Shown here: positions 25,827-34,007 of the stretch, one piece after another
Layout of the letters: each line of letters starts with the position of its first letter
How positions within the stretch are numbered: the first letter of the stretch is position 1
Assembly: GCA_949287225.1 (NCBI GenBank)
Contig: CASEFP010000224.1
Span: 1 to 34,042, forward strand
DNA from: an uncultured Lentisphaeria bacterium
Lineage (GTDB): Bacteria > Verrucomicrobiota > Lentisphaeria > Victivallales > UBA1829
Direction: 5' to 3'
Length of the DNA stretch: 34,042 nucleotides
Notes under the pieces: generated by a model
Seen by the model: only the letters and a program-made list of their open reading frames with translations
Databases searched by the model: none
What the model was told of the DNA's origin: nothing
Position numbers and translations under genes: made by a program

Positions 25827-26302
25827 GGTATAGCGGATCCAGCCGTCCGGGGTGCCCTTTTCCTCCAGATCAGTGTTTTTCCGGCGGGCCAGTCGTCCAG
25901 ATAGACGGTTTTCGCCACCTTGACGACGGAGTTCAGCGTGACAAATTCTTTTCGCAGGACTGTTCCTCCCGGCCGGAGTGTGATTTCCAGCTCATAGGGT
26001 GTATTTTCCTTCAGGAAAACCACGCATCCGCGCCACTCGTTCTCATGGACGGGGAGATTCCGCAGATCTTTTCCGAAAAAATTCCCGTTTGTCGCCGCAC
26101 GGATCTGACGCGGCAGTTTGACCGGTGCGAGCGCCTCCTTCCAGTGTGCGGAATCCTTCTCCCGGAAACGCATGGAGATCGCCCTGGTCCCCGGATCGGC
26201 GATGACGGAAACACTGCAGGTTTCGAATAAAGGTTTCAGTGAGATTTCCGCACCGGATACGGCGCATCCGAGCAGAAACAGAAAAAAAACAGCGCTTTTC
26301 AT
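25769..26302 (-). CDS. N-terminal fragment of the frameshifted beta-helix gene
   Basis: A 177-codon frame with signal peptide and real start. About its last 35 codons (after the AAAAA run) are out of frame and lack sense, being Arg/Pro-rich. See the entry for the whole gene. Confidence 0.75.
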   Translation of the reverse strand: MKSAVFFLFLLGCAVSGAEISLKPLFETCSVSVIADPGTRAISMRFREKDSAHWKEALAPVKLPRQIRAATNGNFFGKDLRNLPVHENEWRGCVVFLKENTPYELEITLRPGGTVLRKEFVTLNSVVKVAKTVYLDDWPAGKTLIWRKRAPRTAGSAIPCGNRGPSSVRGSGAVMPF

Positions 26303-26335
26303 GACAGCTCCTTCCTGGAATTTCGTTGAAGCCCT

Positions 26336-27106
26336 TTACGGATTATACCACCAGAAGTGATTCAAATAGCCGCGCGGGCGGAATGGAACATCCTGATAAC
26401 GATAGCTTTCCAGATGTCCGTCGCAATGGAGAACCACACTGGACCTTCCATGCGGGAACTGCATCGGATGGGCCGGGGCATCCGATGCGTTGAGAATCGG
26501 ATCGAAGTAATTGATAAAATTGAGGTCCGAGGCTATTTCGCCCAGCAGCAGGGTGCGCGCAGGTTGCCTGATGACAGAAAAATTCACGCTTTTTCCTGAT
26601 GCAACGCCTCCCAGCCCGGTATTGAAGAAATGTTCGTTCACTCCGTAGGAATAGATTTGATCCATGGAATCCGGCAGCTTGCGGGAGGGGCAGGAGAGTT
26701 TGGATGACGGCAGAGTTCTTGACAGCAGCCCGATATACTCGTAAGAGCGTGTTTTCCTGAGATACGGCCCGAAAAAAGTCTGCGACTCCTGGAGTGCCAT
26801 GAAATATTTTTCCGGGTTTCCGCCATCTCTGATCGGGGGGAGCCATTCGCGGTTGTCGTCCATATACATTCTTACGGCATAACCGATCTGTTTCAGGATT
26901 GAGCTGCAGGCGCTCTGCCTGGCTTTTTCCCTTGCCGTTCCCAGCGCGGGAAGCAGAAGCGACGCCAGAATCGCGATGATCGCAATCACGATCAGAAGCT
27001 CGATCAATGTGAAAGAACCCGTTCCGCGGGCGGAAGTGCCGCGGAACAACATGCGTGTTCCGCATTTTCTTCCCGACAGCTGCACATTTTTTGTCCGGTT
27101 TACCAT
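26336..27106 (-). CDS. Pseudopilin (DUF1559-type) with H-X9-DG motif
   Basis: A 256-residue protein. A long basic leader of about 31 residues precedes [15 protein letters not shown], and the helix ends [10 protein letters not shown]. The residue before the Phe is Ser, not the usual Gly. The C-terminus has an exact His-X9-Asp-Gly motif ([12 protein letters not shown]). The start at 27106 has AAGGAG seven bases upstream. It lies 15 bases after the fusion regulator gene and 33 bases before the beta-helix gene in one operon. Unusually, the regulator gene comes first, as in the other two cassettes of this window. Confidence 0.9.
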   Translation of the reverse strand: MVNRTKNVQLSGRKCGTRMLFRGTSARGTGSFTLIELLIVIAIIAILASLLLPALGTAREKARQSACSSILKQIGYAVRMYMDDNREWLPPIRDGGNPEKYFMALQESQTFFGPYLRKTRSYEYIGLLSRTLPSSKLSCPSRKLPDSMDQIYSYGVNEHFFNTGLGGVASGKSVNFSVIRQPARTLLLGEIASDLNFINYFDPILNASDAPAHPMQFPHGRSSVVLHCDGHLESYRYQDVPFRPRGYLNHFWWYNP

Positions 27107-27121
27107 GGGATGCTCCTTGTC

Positions 27122-28486
27122 TTAAATTGCCAGTGAATAATTCCGCCTCTGACCGAGTGCGATTTTCCGGTTGATCTTGCTGTACAAACGGACCATGCCG
27201 CCCAGTTCGGCAGTAGCTGTGTCAATATCCTCGTCGCCGCAGAGCAGTTCACTGATTCCGCTGGAAACCAGCTGAAACAGTTCCGCGGAATCCAGATGAT
27301 ATTGCGCCTGTACAACGGCGGCTTCCCGCGCGAACAGACAATCGCGCGGATCGTCCTTTGAAAGAGAGAGCTCCTGCGAGGATTTCCGCAGCGGAATCGC
27401 GTATTTCAGTTCCGCCAGATGGTCCTGGAACTCTTCGGAAAGAAGAATCCGGATCAGCTCCTCCGCCGCATCCAGATCCACGCATTCGCGCCGGACGCAG
27501 AGCAGTTCTGTCGCCTGCATGGACGTATCGCAGCCTCCCGGAATGTGCGGGAGCGGCAGGACATCCCATTCCTTCCTTCCGAGACGCTTCAGGCGGCCGA
27601 CCATCTGGCGGGCGTCGATTGCAAGCGCCACTTCCCCGCGCTCAAATGCCCCTTCTGCTTTCCGGATTGCAGTGCCGCCGTTCAGACCGAGTTCACGGCG
27701 CAGTTCACGGAAGAGGCGAAGGCCGCGCCGTGTCGCCGGCGAATCGATCCTGACGGGATCCTCTGCGGACGGGTCGATCAGTCTGCCTCCCGCGCGCAGA
27801 ACGAAATTCATCCATTGATAATACGATGGATACCAGAAAAAAACCTGTTCCGGTGGAAAATGCTTCAGAAGGCGGCGGATCAGGTTCAGAAAGTCATCCC
27901 ACTCCCAGTCCGGCGGCGGAACGGGGCAATCCGCCTCCCGGAGCATCCGCGGATTGAAGAACAGCACACGCGGCGAAAAAAGAAATGGAATACCGGGCAG
28001 CCTTCCCCCGCAACGGAAGGATTTCAGCGGTGCCTGATGAAACACGCTCCGGTCCGGATAGCAGCGCTTGAGGAATGGTTCCAGATCCAGATACTGGGCA
28101 TGAGCCGTCTGAACCTGGGCCGTCGTGACGATTTCAAAAATGCTGTGCGGCTGTTTCAGGGAAAAACGGAGGTGCGGAAGATGCCGTTCCGCAAGCTGCC
28201 GGAAATATTCCCCCCAGGGAAGCTGACGCCAGGGGATATAAAAGCTGATATTGTCCTGGAGAATGCGGCTGCGCCAGTTCGGATTCACATAGGTGCCCCG
28301 CCGGGGAACGACCTGCAGCAGTCCCTCCTTGACAAGAGTTTCCTGCGCATTCTGAACGGTCAGAAGAGAGATATTCAGATCCGCGGCGATCTGCCGCGCG
28401 GGAGGCAGCTGCTCGCCCTCGGAACATTCTCCGGTCTCCAGTAGTTCCAGAATGTAGTTCCGCACTTTGGTATTCTTGTTTTCCAT
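27122..28486 (-). CDS. GntR-type winged-helix regulator fused to a solute-binding-protein-like domain
   Basis: A 454-residue cytoplasmic protein. Residues ~5-70 form a GntR winged helix (EGEQLPPARQIAADLNISLL, then TLVKEGLLQVVPRRGTYV). Residues ~80-440 resemble a family 1 extracellular sugar-binding protein (VLFFNPRMLREADCPVPPPDWEWDDF; later a GGRLIDP turn and a region of helix pairs), not the LacI-like sensor usual in sugar-sensing GntR proteins. No signal peptide is present. It should sense a saccharide and control the operon it heads. The first codon may be GTG at 28489 or ATG at 28486; the ribosome site is weak for both. Confidence 0.8.
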   Translation of the reverse strand: MENKNTKVRNYILELLETGECSEGEQLPPARQIAADLNISLLTVQNAQETLVKEGLLQVVPRRGTYVNPNWRSRILQDNISFYIPWRQLPWGEYFRQLAERHLPHLRFSLKQPHSIFEIVTTAQVQTAHAQYLDLEPFLKRCYPDRSVFHQAPLKSFRCGGRLPGIPFLFSPRVLFFNPRMLREADCPVPPPDWEWDDFLNLIRRLLKHFPPEQVFFWYPSYYQWMNFVLRAGGRLIDPSAEDPVRIDSPATRRGLRLFRELRRELGLNGGTAIRKAEGAFERGEVALAIDARQMVGRLKRLGRKEWDVLPLPHIPGGCDTSMQATELLCVRRECVDLDAAEELIRILLSEEFQDHLAELKYAIPLRKSSQELSLSKDDPRDCLFAREAAVVQAQYHLDSAELFQLVSSGISELLCGDEDIDTATAELGGMVRLYSKINRKIALGQRRNYSLAI

Positions 28487-28536
28487 CACACGGTTCCGTT
28501 CAGTGTTTGTGCTAAATGAAATCTCTCCGCCTTTAT

Positions 28537-28564
28537 ATTATAAACAGAACTGTGACTTAGTCAA
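28537..28564 (-). promoter_or_regulatory. Promoter of fusion regulator operon
   Basis: On the minus strand TTGACT (28559-28564), 16 bases, then TATAAT (28537-28542), about 50 bases before the regulator gene. Confidence 0.75.
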
Positions 28565-28777
28565 TAGAAGAAGCATAAAAAAACGTCTTTTTTTTCAGAA
28601 TCTGCCGTGCGAGAAGAATCTTGTATTCCTTGCGGATGCAAGGCAGATGTGGGACCGGGGAAGCGAGGTTCAGACCTGGCAATGGATATTCCGGTTCGTC
28701 CTGTGCGTATGTGCATTTCCGTGAAAGGCGGATCCGGCATCATCCTGAAAAAAATTGAAAAAAAGGGAAAAGGGGTC

Positions 28778-28805
28778 TTGACAAATCCGAGGAAATCCAT
28801 ATAAT
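28778..28805 (+). promoter_or_regulatory. Consensus promoter of GntR-pseudopilin-GH123-like operon
   Basis: TTGACA (28778-28783), exactly 16 bases, then TATAAT (28800-28805). Both hexamers are perfect. The regulator gene begins 31 bases later. Confidence 0.88.
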
Positions 28806-28836
28806 TAATGGTATCAAATGGGATCGAAGAAAAAGA

Positions 28837-29937
28837 ATGAATCCTGCCGTGCTGAAAAAAGACAAATTGTATCAGGAATTGAGACAGGGAATTGTCTCGG
28901 GACGTTACGCGCCGGGTTCGCGTCTGCCCAAGGAGCTGGAGTTCAGCCGGATGCTTGGGGTTGCGAAAGTGACATTGCGTTCCGCTCTGGAGCGTCTTGA
29001 GGCGGAAAAGCTCATTGTCCGTCTTCCGCGGAAGGGCACGTTTGTTTCCGGCGATCCGATTCCGAACCTGATCCTCATTGTCTGCAGCCGGAATAACGTA
29101 ACGGCGGAATTTCCGCATCTTTACATCATCCCGGGCATCTGTGCGGAGGCTTCCGAACTCGGCTTTCAGACGGAGCAGTGTTTTGTGGAGTATCTCCGTG
29201 ATCTTGAGGTGGATGATGCCGTGAATATATTGCGGCAGAAAAATCTCCGTGGCGTGTTGTTGTTTGGATCCAGCTGGAATGGGAATGAACAGGAATTGAA
29301 AATTCTGCATGCCTTGTCGTGTCCAGTTCTCATAGTGAACGCATGGAAAAAGGATATCCGCCATGGGTTCCCGCTGATCCGGCCTGATGTGCGCCGGGCA
29401 TGGCAGGATGGACTTGAATATCTGATTTCAAAAGGGTACCGCAGAATTAAGTTTCTGGAGGCGAAACAGGGTAATCGTGGTTGGAGCAATACGGAATTGG
29501 CGGCTTTTTGCCGGACTTCGGGATTGGAGATTTCAGACAGTTCGTTTTATGAAGCAGAATTCACTCCGGATGCCATTGACGGTGCCGTTGACAGAATGTT
29601 ATCGGATCCGGTTCTTCCGGATGCCGTTTACTGCTATTCTGATTTTTATGCGATTGAACTGATGAAATGTCTCAAACGGCGGAAGATCCGCATTCCGGGG
29701 GAAATCGCCGTAATGGGGTTCTGCGGTTATCCCGGAGACAGCTTCCTTGATCCGGCGCTGTCCACTGTTGATTTCTGCTATGCCGACATCGGCCGTTCCG
29801 CCGTCCGGACTCTGGCTTCGCTCCCCTGCGGAAGTAAAGCGGAAGCATTTTTATTGGAAACACCCTGTCGGCTTGTCGAGCGGGAATCCACTCTCATGAT
29901 TCGGAAAAACATCAATCAAATACAGGAGGCTTTATGA
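28837..29937 (+). CDS. GntR-family regulator with LacI-like sugar-sensing domain
   Basis: A 366-residue protein. Residues ~8-72 are a GntR winged helix ([20 protein letters not shown], then [18 protein letters not shown]). The rest is a LacI-type periplasmic-binding-protein sensor ([38 protein letters not shown]), the AraR-like domain order. It should sense a sugar and control its own operon. The ribosome site is weak (GAAGAAAAAGA). Its stop codon overlaps the pseudopilin start by four bases. Confidence 0.9.
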   Translation: MNPAVLKKDKLYQELRQGIVSGRYAPGSRLPKELEFSRMLGVAKVTLRSALERLEAEKLIVRLPRKGTFVSGDPIPNLILIVCSRNNVTAEFPHLYIIPGICAEASELGFQTEQCFVEYLRDLEVDDAVNILRQKNLRGVLLFGSSWNGNEQELKILHALSCPVLIVNAWKKDIRHGFPLIRPDVRRAWQDGLEYLISKGYRRIKFLEAKQGNRGWSNTELAAFCRTSGLEISDSSFYEAEFTPDAIDGAVDRMLSDPVLPDAVYCYSDFYAIELMKCLKRRKIRIPGEIAVMGFCGYPGDSFLDPALSTVDFCYADIGRSAVRTLASLPCGSKAEAFLLETPCRLVERESTLMIRKNINQIQEAL

Positions 29938-30698
29938 AAAACGGACATGGTGCATCTTTTACATTGATTGAACTTCTAGTTGTTGTGGCAATCATTGCAA
30001 TCCTTGCCGCCTTGCTTCTGCCCGCGCTGGGAATGGCGAAGGAAAAAGCCAGAAGCGCACAGTGTGTTTCCAACCTGCGGCAGATCGGGTTGATGAGCAC
30101 CTCTTATTCCAACGATTATCAGGACTGGGTTCTGCCACCTTCCATGCGTTATGTATTCGGCGGATATCAGGAAAAGAGCAGTTTTACAGATGAATCTGTA
30201 AGTCACTACTATTTCGCACTCCTGCGCAGACTTGGCTATGTGCGGAACTGGAAGGATGGAGTTCGGTCCTCGGAATTCATCTGTCCTTCCGTCATCAGCA
30301 CAAGGACCGTGTTCGGACAGCTTTACTGGGGGCAGGTTTACGGCATAACCCTCGGCTGGGTGTATGAAACAAAAGCCTCTTACGGGGTGACAAAAAGCCT
30401 TGCCACCCTGAACCGTCTCAAGAATCCATCGCAGAAAGCCTATTGCATGGATTCATGCGCTTCCACATATAAAGAATCCAACTATGTCGTGAGTCCCAGT
30501 GTAACTCCGAATTCTTCAGATGGAATTGCTTATGCTAGACATGGTTTAAACTCTAATACTCTGAATGCCTCCGGCGGCGTTGCTCCGCTGCGCAGAAGGG
30601 ACGGCAACCGTCTCCGCAATGTCCTGGCGGGGAATGTGTCTCTGGTATGGGAAAGCGACCGGGAGTTGGTCTGCCGTTATTTCTGGAATGAAAATTAA
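29934..30698 (+). CDS. Pseudopilin (DUF1559-type)
   Basis: A 254-residue protein. Leader MKNGHGAS, then [15 protein letters not shown] and a helix ending [10 protein letters not shown]. The residue before the processing Phe is Ser, not Gly. Near the C-terminus the motif is H-X9-SG ([12 protein letters not shown]), a variant of H-X9-DG. The start overlaps the regulator's stop (ATGA), with ACAGGAGG upstream, so the two are translationally coupled. The large secreted GH123-like gene follows after 17 bases. Confidence 0.9.
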   Translation: MKNGHGASFTLIELLVVVAIIAILAALLLPALGMAKEKARSAQCVSNLRQIGLMSTSYSNDYQDWVLPPSMRYVFGGYQEKSSFTDESVSHYYFALLRRLGYVRNWKDGVRSSEFICPSVISTRTVFGQLYWGQVYGITLGWVYETKASYGVTKSLATLNRLKNPSQKAYCMDSCASTYKESNYVVSPSVTPNSSDGIAYARHGLNSNTLNASGGVAPLRRRDGNRLRNVLAGNVSLVWESDRELVCRYFWNEN

Positions 30699-30715
30699 AA
30701 ACAGGAGAGAAATCA

Positions 30716-33700
30716 ATGAAACTTTTTTTGCTGACGGGAGTTGCTGTCTGCTCGCTGGCCCTTGCCGGAAGTGAGCCGGTTCAGCAGTGGAATTTTGAGA
30801 AATGGGATGCCAAAGGTGTGTGTTCACCCTCCCTTCCGCAAAAGGGAGAGAAAGTTTTTTCCCTGTCAGGGATGCCTGCGGGAAAAAACGGCGTGAACGG
30901 CTCAAACGCTCTGGTATGCGGGAACACAAAGCGGAGTTCATTCGGCAATGCCGGTTTCTGCGGGGAGTGGCGCGCATTCACGATGGAACTCAAATTCAAA
31001 CTGGACGGCAGGCCGGATTCCAAACGGGGCAACGCGCTCTTCTGTTACGGCAAACATTCCTGGAACCGTGCGCAGTTTCTTCTCTGGATCACGCCGAAGG
31101 GACAGCTGGAAGGAAAATTCCGTCTGGTTTCCGGGGATGGAAGAAAGAGTGTCACGGAAGTCAAGGCTTCTTCCGAAGTGCTGACGTTCGAGCCGGGACG
31201 CTTTTATACTGTCCGCGTTGCTTCCGCAAGCGGCGGTGCAATGAAAATCTGGCTGGACGGACAGCTTGTCGCAGTGAGGGAAAAAGGCTCTTTCGGATTC
31301 AGCGATCTGCAATGCAAAATACCGCAGGGCTATCCGCTTTTTGTCATCGGTTCCGATCTGGCCAATATCGAAACGGTTTATCGTCCCCTGAACGGGATCG
31401 TGGATGACGTGAAAATCTGGAACTCCTTTGAAGAACCCTCCGTCCTGGACTCTTCCACCGGGGCAGGGGAGGCGCATCTTTTCCTGAAAGAGGGGGGATC
31501 GGCGGAAACAACGCCTTTTCAGGTGCTGGACCGTCCCGGCGAGGCGCTGGGCAGTTTTGTCCGGCCGGAACAGAAATTCCTGGATGCCGCAGCGCATGCG
31601 CAGATCGCGCTGACGCCGAAGGATCTGATTGTGACGTTCCACTGTCCGATTGCAGCGGGAACGGGCATTTCCGACAAGGGGACGAGCGTCTGGAGCGGTG
31701 ATCTGGTCGAGTTCTTCCTCCGGCCGAATCTCAGGAGGGACGCCTATTTCCAGTATGCCGCCAACGCTTCGGGAAAAGCGGAATTTTTGGCGTGGAACTC
31801 TCCTGCTGCAAGAAATCCGGATTTCAAAAGCTCCGCCACCCACGAGGTGTCCCGGCAGGAAAAGGAATGGGTCGTGCGATTCACGATTCCGCGCGCGGAA
31901 GTCGGGCTTGCTTCCATTCCGGCGGGAAAGATCGTCACGGTCAATTTCACACGTTCCGGGCCGAGCTGCGGAGGATTGTCCACCTGGGCGCCGGTCGGGG
32001 AAGCGTTCCATACGATCAACCGTTTCCAGCCTCTTGTGTTCGAGAGCAGGAAAAGTGCGCTCCGCCGGGAACTTTCGGAAAGCCGCGCGGAATTTGACGC
32101 AATTCCCGGAGGCTCTTCCGAACGGGCGGAGGTCGCCGCGGATCTCGCACGGATTGCCGATGAGATCGAAAAGAAAGGCGACGAGCCCGCTTCATTTTCC
32201 GCACTGCGCGGCGCCATCGCGGGAATGCGGACACGTTACACCGGTCTGCGCTTTGCCTCCACGCCATCTCTGATCTGGACGCCGCCGCTTCCGTGGGGCA
32301 ATGACATTCAGGTCTCCCCGTTATCGAAGAAAACGGAGAAAATTTCTCTTCTTCTGCCGCGGAACAGCTATACCTTCACCTCCGTCGTCTTCAGCAATCT
32401 GAGCAGAAAGCCGTTTCTCGGACAGCTGAAATGCTTTCAGCCGGAACGGGAAAAGACGTTGTACAACTCCTTCAATTCCTCCGTTTACAATCTGAACAGA
32501 TATATTCAGCAGCCGTTTCAGCGGAACATCCGGTTCTTTGAGGCGATTCCGCTGGAAGATGTTTCCGGAAGCACGATTTATGATCCTCTGAGTCCTCTTC
32601 CGATGAACACGCTCGTCCTGGCCGCGCCGGGAGCGTCGAAGGTGCTCTGGATGCGTTTCTCCTCGGAAGGGATGAAAGCGGGGAAATACCGTTATCTTCT
32701 GGTATTGAAACCCTCCTACACGAACTTCCCCATGCAGGAAATCGAACTGGAAGTGGAGGTCGCGGACGTTGATCTTGCTGGCACGAAGGCTGATTCCGGA
32801 CACTATACCTCTATTTATCAGCGCGGTGCACGGGAGAATCTGGTCCGTTTTCTGGCAGAAAAGGAAACCAATATCATTTATACCGGCTGTCTGGGACAAG
32901 TTTCCGTCGATGTTTATCCGGAAATCAGTCAGGACGGAACGGTTCTCAAATACAGCGACTATGCGCAGATCGACGATATGATCGACAAGACGATCCGCCA
33001 TGGCGTTCCCCGGGAAAGAATCAAGCTCTGGTGTCCTATGGAACTGCATCTGTATGGGATGAAGAAAAACGGAAAAATCCAGGTTCCCTTCAATTCCCCC
33101 GCGTGGGTCCGTGGATTCCGGGCGTTTCTCTCTCATTTCACGGAACATCTGCGCACAAAATACGGAATCGGAAAGGACCGGATCATCTTTTATACCGTGG
33201 ATGAGCCGAGCGGAGACATCAACGATCCGAAAAGCCGGATGTACCATGCGTATCAGGAGGGGCGCATCATCAAGGAGGCGGATTCGCAATATCATACACT
33301 TGTTAATCCTGACCTGCGGAATTTTGCTTCCAATCAGGGAAATCTGGCAAAACTGCTGGAATTTTATGACATCATCGAACTTTACCGTCCCGCGCTGACG
33401 CCGGAGATCATCCGCTGGGCACAGAAGACGGGAAAGGAGATCTGGACATATGGAATCTATGGAAAAACCACCGCGCCGGATGTCTACCGCCGGGAATACT
33501 GGCAGAGTCTGCGCGACGGCTTCACGGAAATCATCACCTACTGGCATCTGGATCAGCATGCGGGCGGAGACGGCTTCAATTCCCAGGACGGGACAAAAAG
33601 CCGTGCCGACTACGGTTCGATCTACTGCGATCTGGATCAGGGGAGTGTCCTGACCGGCCGCCGCCAGGAGGCGCATGACCTCGGACGCGAGGACTTCAAA

Positions 33701-33862
33701 CTGGCGGAGTTCTGCCGAAAACTCCTCGAGAAGAAAAACGATCCCGCTCTGAAGAGACGTTTCCGGGAGATTGTCGCAAAAGGCGCCGAAGGCGATATGC
33801 GGACCATGGAGGCGTGCCGGGCCGAACTCCTCGGACTGATACGGGAGCTTCAGGGAAAATAA
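30716..33862 (+). CDS. Large secreted LamG/CBM9/GH123-like (DUF4091) protein
   Basis: A 1048-residue protein with signal peptide MKLFLLTGVAVCSLALA. In order: a laminin-G-like/concanavalin sandwich (~50-240, FTMELKFKLDG; NGIVDDVKIW), a CBM9-like domain (~250-440), a short helical linker (~445-510), and a C-terminal barrel of DUF4091 type. The pair Asp829-Glu830 in FYTVDEP fits the Asp-Glu dyad used by GH123 beta-N-acetylgalactosaminidases in substrate-assisted catalysis. The substrate is therefore guessed to be an N-acetylated sugar, but this is inference. GGAG precedes the ATG; a strong terminator follows. Confidence 0.82.
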   Translation: MKLFLLTGVAVCSLALAGSEPVQQWNFEKWDAKGVCSPSLPQKGEKVFSLSGMPAGKNGVNGSNALVCGNTKRSSFGNAGFCGEWRAFTMELKFKLDGRPDSKRGNALFCYGKHSWNRAQFLLWITPKGQLEGKFRLVSGDGRKSVTEVKASSEVLTFEPGRFYTVRVASASGGAMKIWLDGQLVAVREKGSFGFSDLQCKIPQGYPLFVIGSDLANIETVYRPLNGIVDDVKIWNSFEEPSVLDSSTGAGEAHLFLKEGGSAETTPFQVLDRPGEALGSFVRPEQKFLDAAAHAQIALTPKDLIVTFHCPIAAGTGISDKGTSVWSGDLVEFFLRPNLRRDAYFQYAANASGKAEFLAWNSPAARNPDFKSSATHEVSRQEKEWVVRFTIPRAEVGLASIPAGKIVTVNFTRSGPSCGGLSTWAPVGEAFHTINRFQPLVFESRKSALRRELSESRAEFDAIPGGSSERAEVAADLARIADEIEKKGDEPASFSALRGAIAGMRTRYTGLRFASTPSLIWTPPLPWGNDIQVSPLSKKTEKISLLLPRNSYTFTSVVFSNLSRKPFLGQLKCFQPEREKTLYNSFNSSVYNLNRYIQQPFQRNIRFFEAIPLEDVSGSTIYDPLSPLPMNTLVLAAPGASKVLWMRFSSEGMKAGKYRYLLVLKPSYTNFPMQEIELEVEVADVDLAGTKADSGHYTSIYQRGARENLVRFLAEKETNIIYTGCLGQVSVDVYPEISQDGTVLKYSDYAQIDDMIDKTIRHGVPRERIKLWCPMELHLYGMKKNGKIQVPFNSPAWVRGFRAFLSHFTEHLRTKYGIGKDRIIFYTVDEPSGDINDPKSRMYHAYQEGRIIKEADSQYHTLVNPDLRNFASNQGNLAKLLEFYDIIELYRPALTPEIIRWAQKTGKEIWTYGIYGKTTAPDVYRREYWQSLRDGFTEIITYWHLDQHAGGDGFNSQDGTKSRADYGSIYCDLDQGSVLTGRRQEAHDLGREDFKLAEFCRKLLEKKNDPALKRRFREIVAKGAEGDMRTMEACRAELLGLIRELQGK

Positions 33863-33886
33863 CCGCACGGAAAATCCTTTTCTCAT

Positions 33887-33935
33887 GCGGCAGATTCCGC
33901 CGGATATCCAAAATCGGCGGATTTGCCGCTTTTTT
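33887..33935 (+). terminator. Rho-independent terminator
   Basis: A long, slightly imperfect stem begins GCGGCA (33887-33892), includes CCGCCG/CGGCGG, and closes with TGCCGC (33924-33929). Six T follow. It ends the GntR-pseudopilin-GH123-like operon. Confidence 0.9.
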
Positions 33936-33947
33936 CCGCCTGTCGAG

Positions 33948-33975
33948 TTGAAATTGCATCGAAATGCGTCATATT
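33948..33975 (+). promoter_or_regulatory. Possible promoter of next gene
   Basis: TTGAAA (33948-33953), 16 bases, CATATT (33970-33975). A GCAT/ATGC inverted repeat (33956-33967) lies in the spacer. The match is partial. Confidence 0.35.
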
Positions 33976-34007
33976 ACCGTGTGTAATTTAATTTGACAGG
34001 ATCGCTT

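Larger units (their letters stand above)
23940..26302 (-). pseudogene. Secreted right-handed beta-helix protein, frameshifted
   Basis: One gene of about 787 codons split by a frameshift. The first part starts MKSAVFFLFLLGCAVSG (signal peptide) behind AGGAG and runs to VYLDDWPAGKT. The continuation KGTPDGWIRYTMRKPG then appears in another frame, followed by parallel beta-helix coils (LLLDNLTIRGGIRYGIALRDS; IRIVNCEISG) and a C-terminal beta domain. One extra base in the AAAAA run near 25880, or next to the following CTGATC, restores one frame. Such proteins are usually polysaccharide lyases or hydrolases that bind uronic-acid polymers; the active site cannot be placed. It sits between a pseudopilin and a jelly-roll gene in one operon. 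Confidence 0.8.
28487..28836. other. Intergenic region between two divergent regulator operons
   Basis: These 350 bases hold one promoter for each direction (28537-28564 minus, 28778-28805 plus) and no credible gene. Between them lie the stem CCTTGC/GCAAGG (28628-28643) and, around it, ATCTGC/GCAGAT (28600-28605 and 28643-28648). After the plus promoter two imperfect 10-base repeats, ATGGTATCAA and ATGGGATCGA (28808-28827), could bind the GntR protein. Confidence 0.5.
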
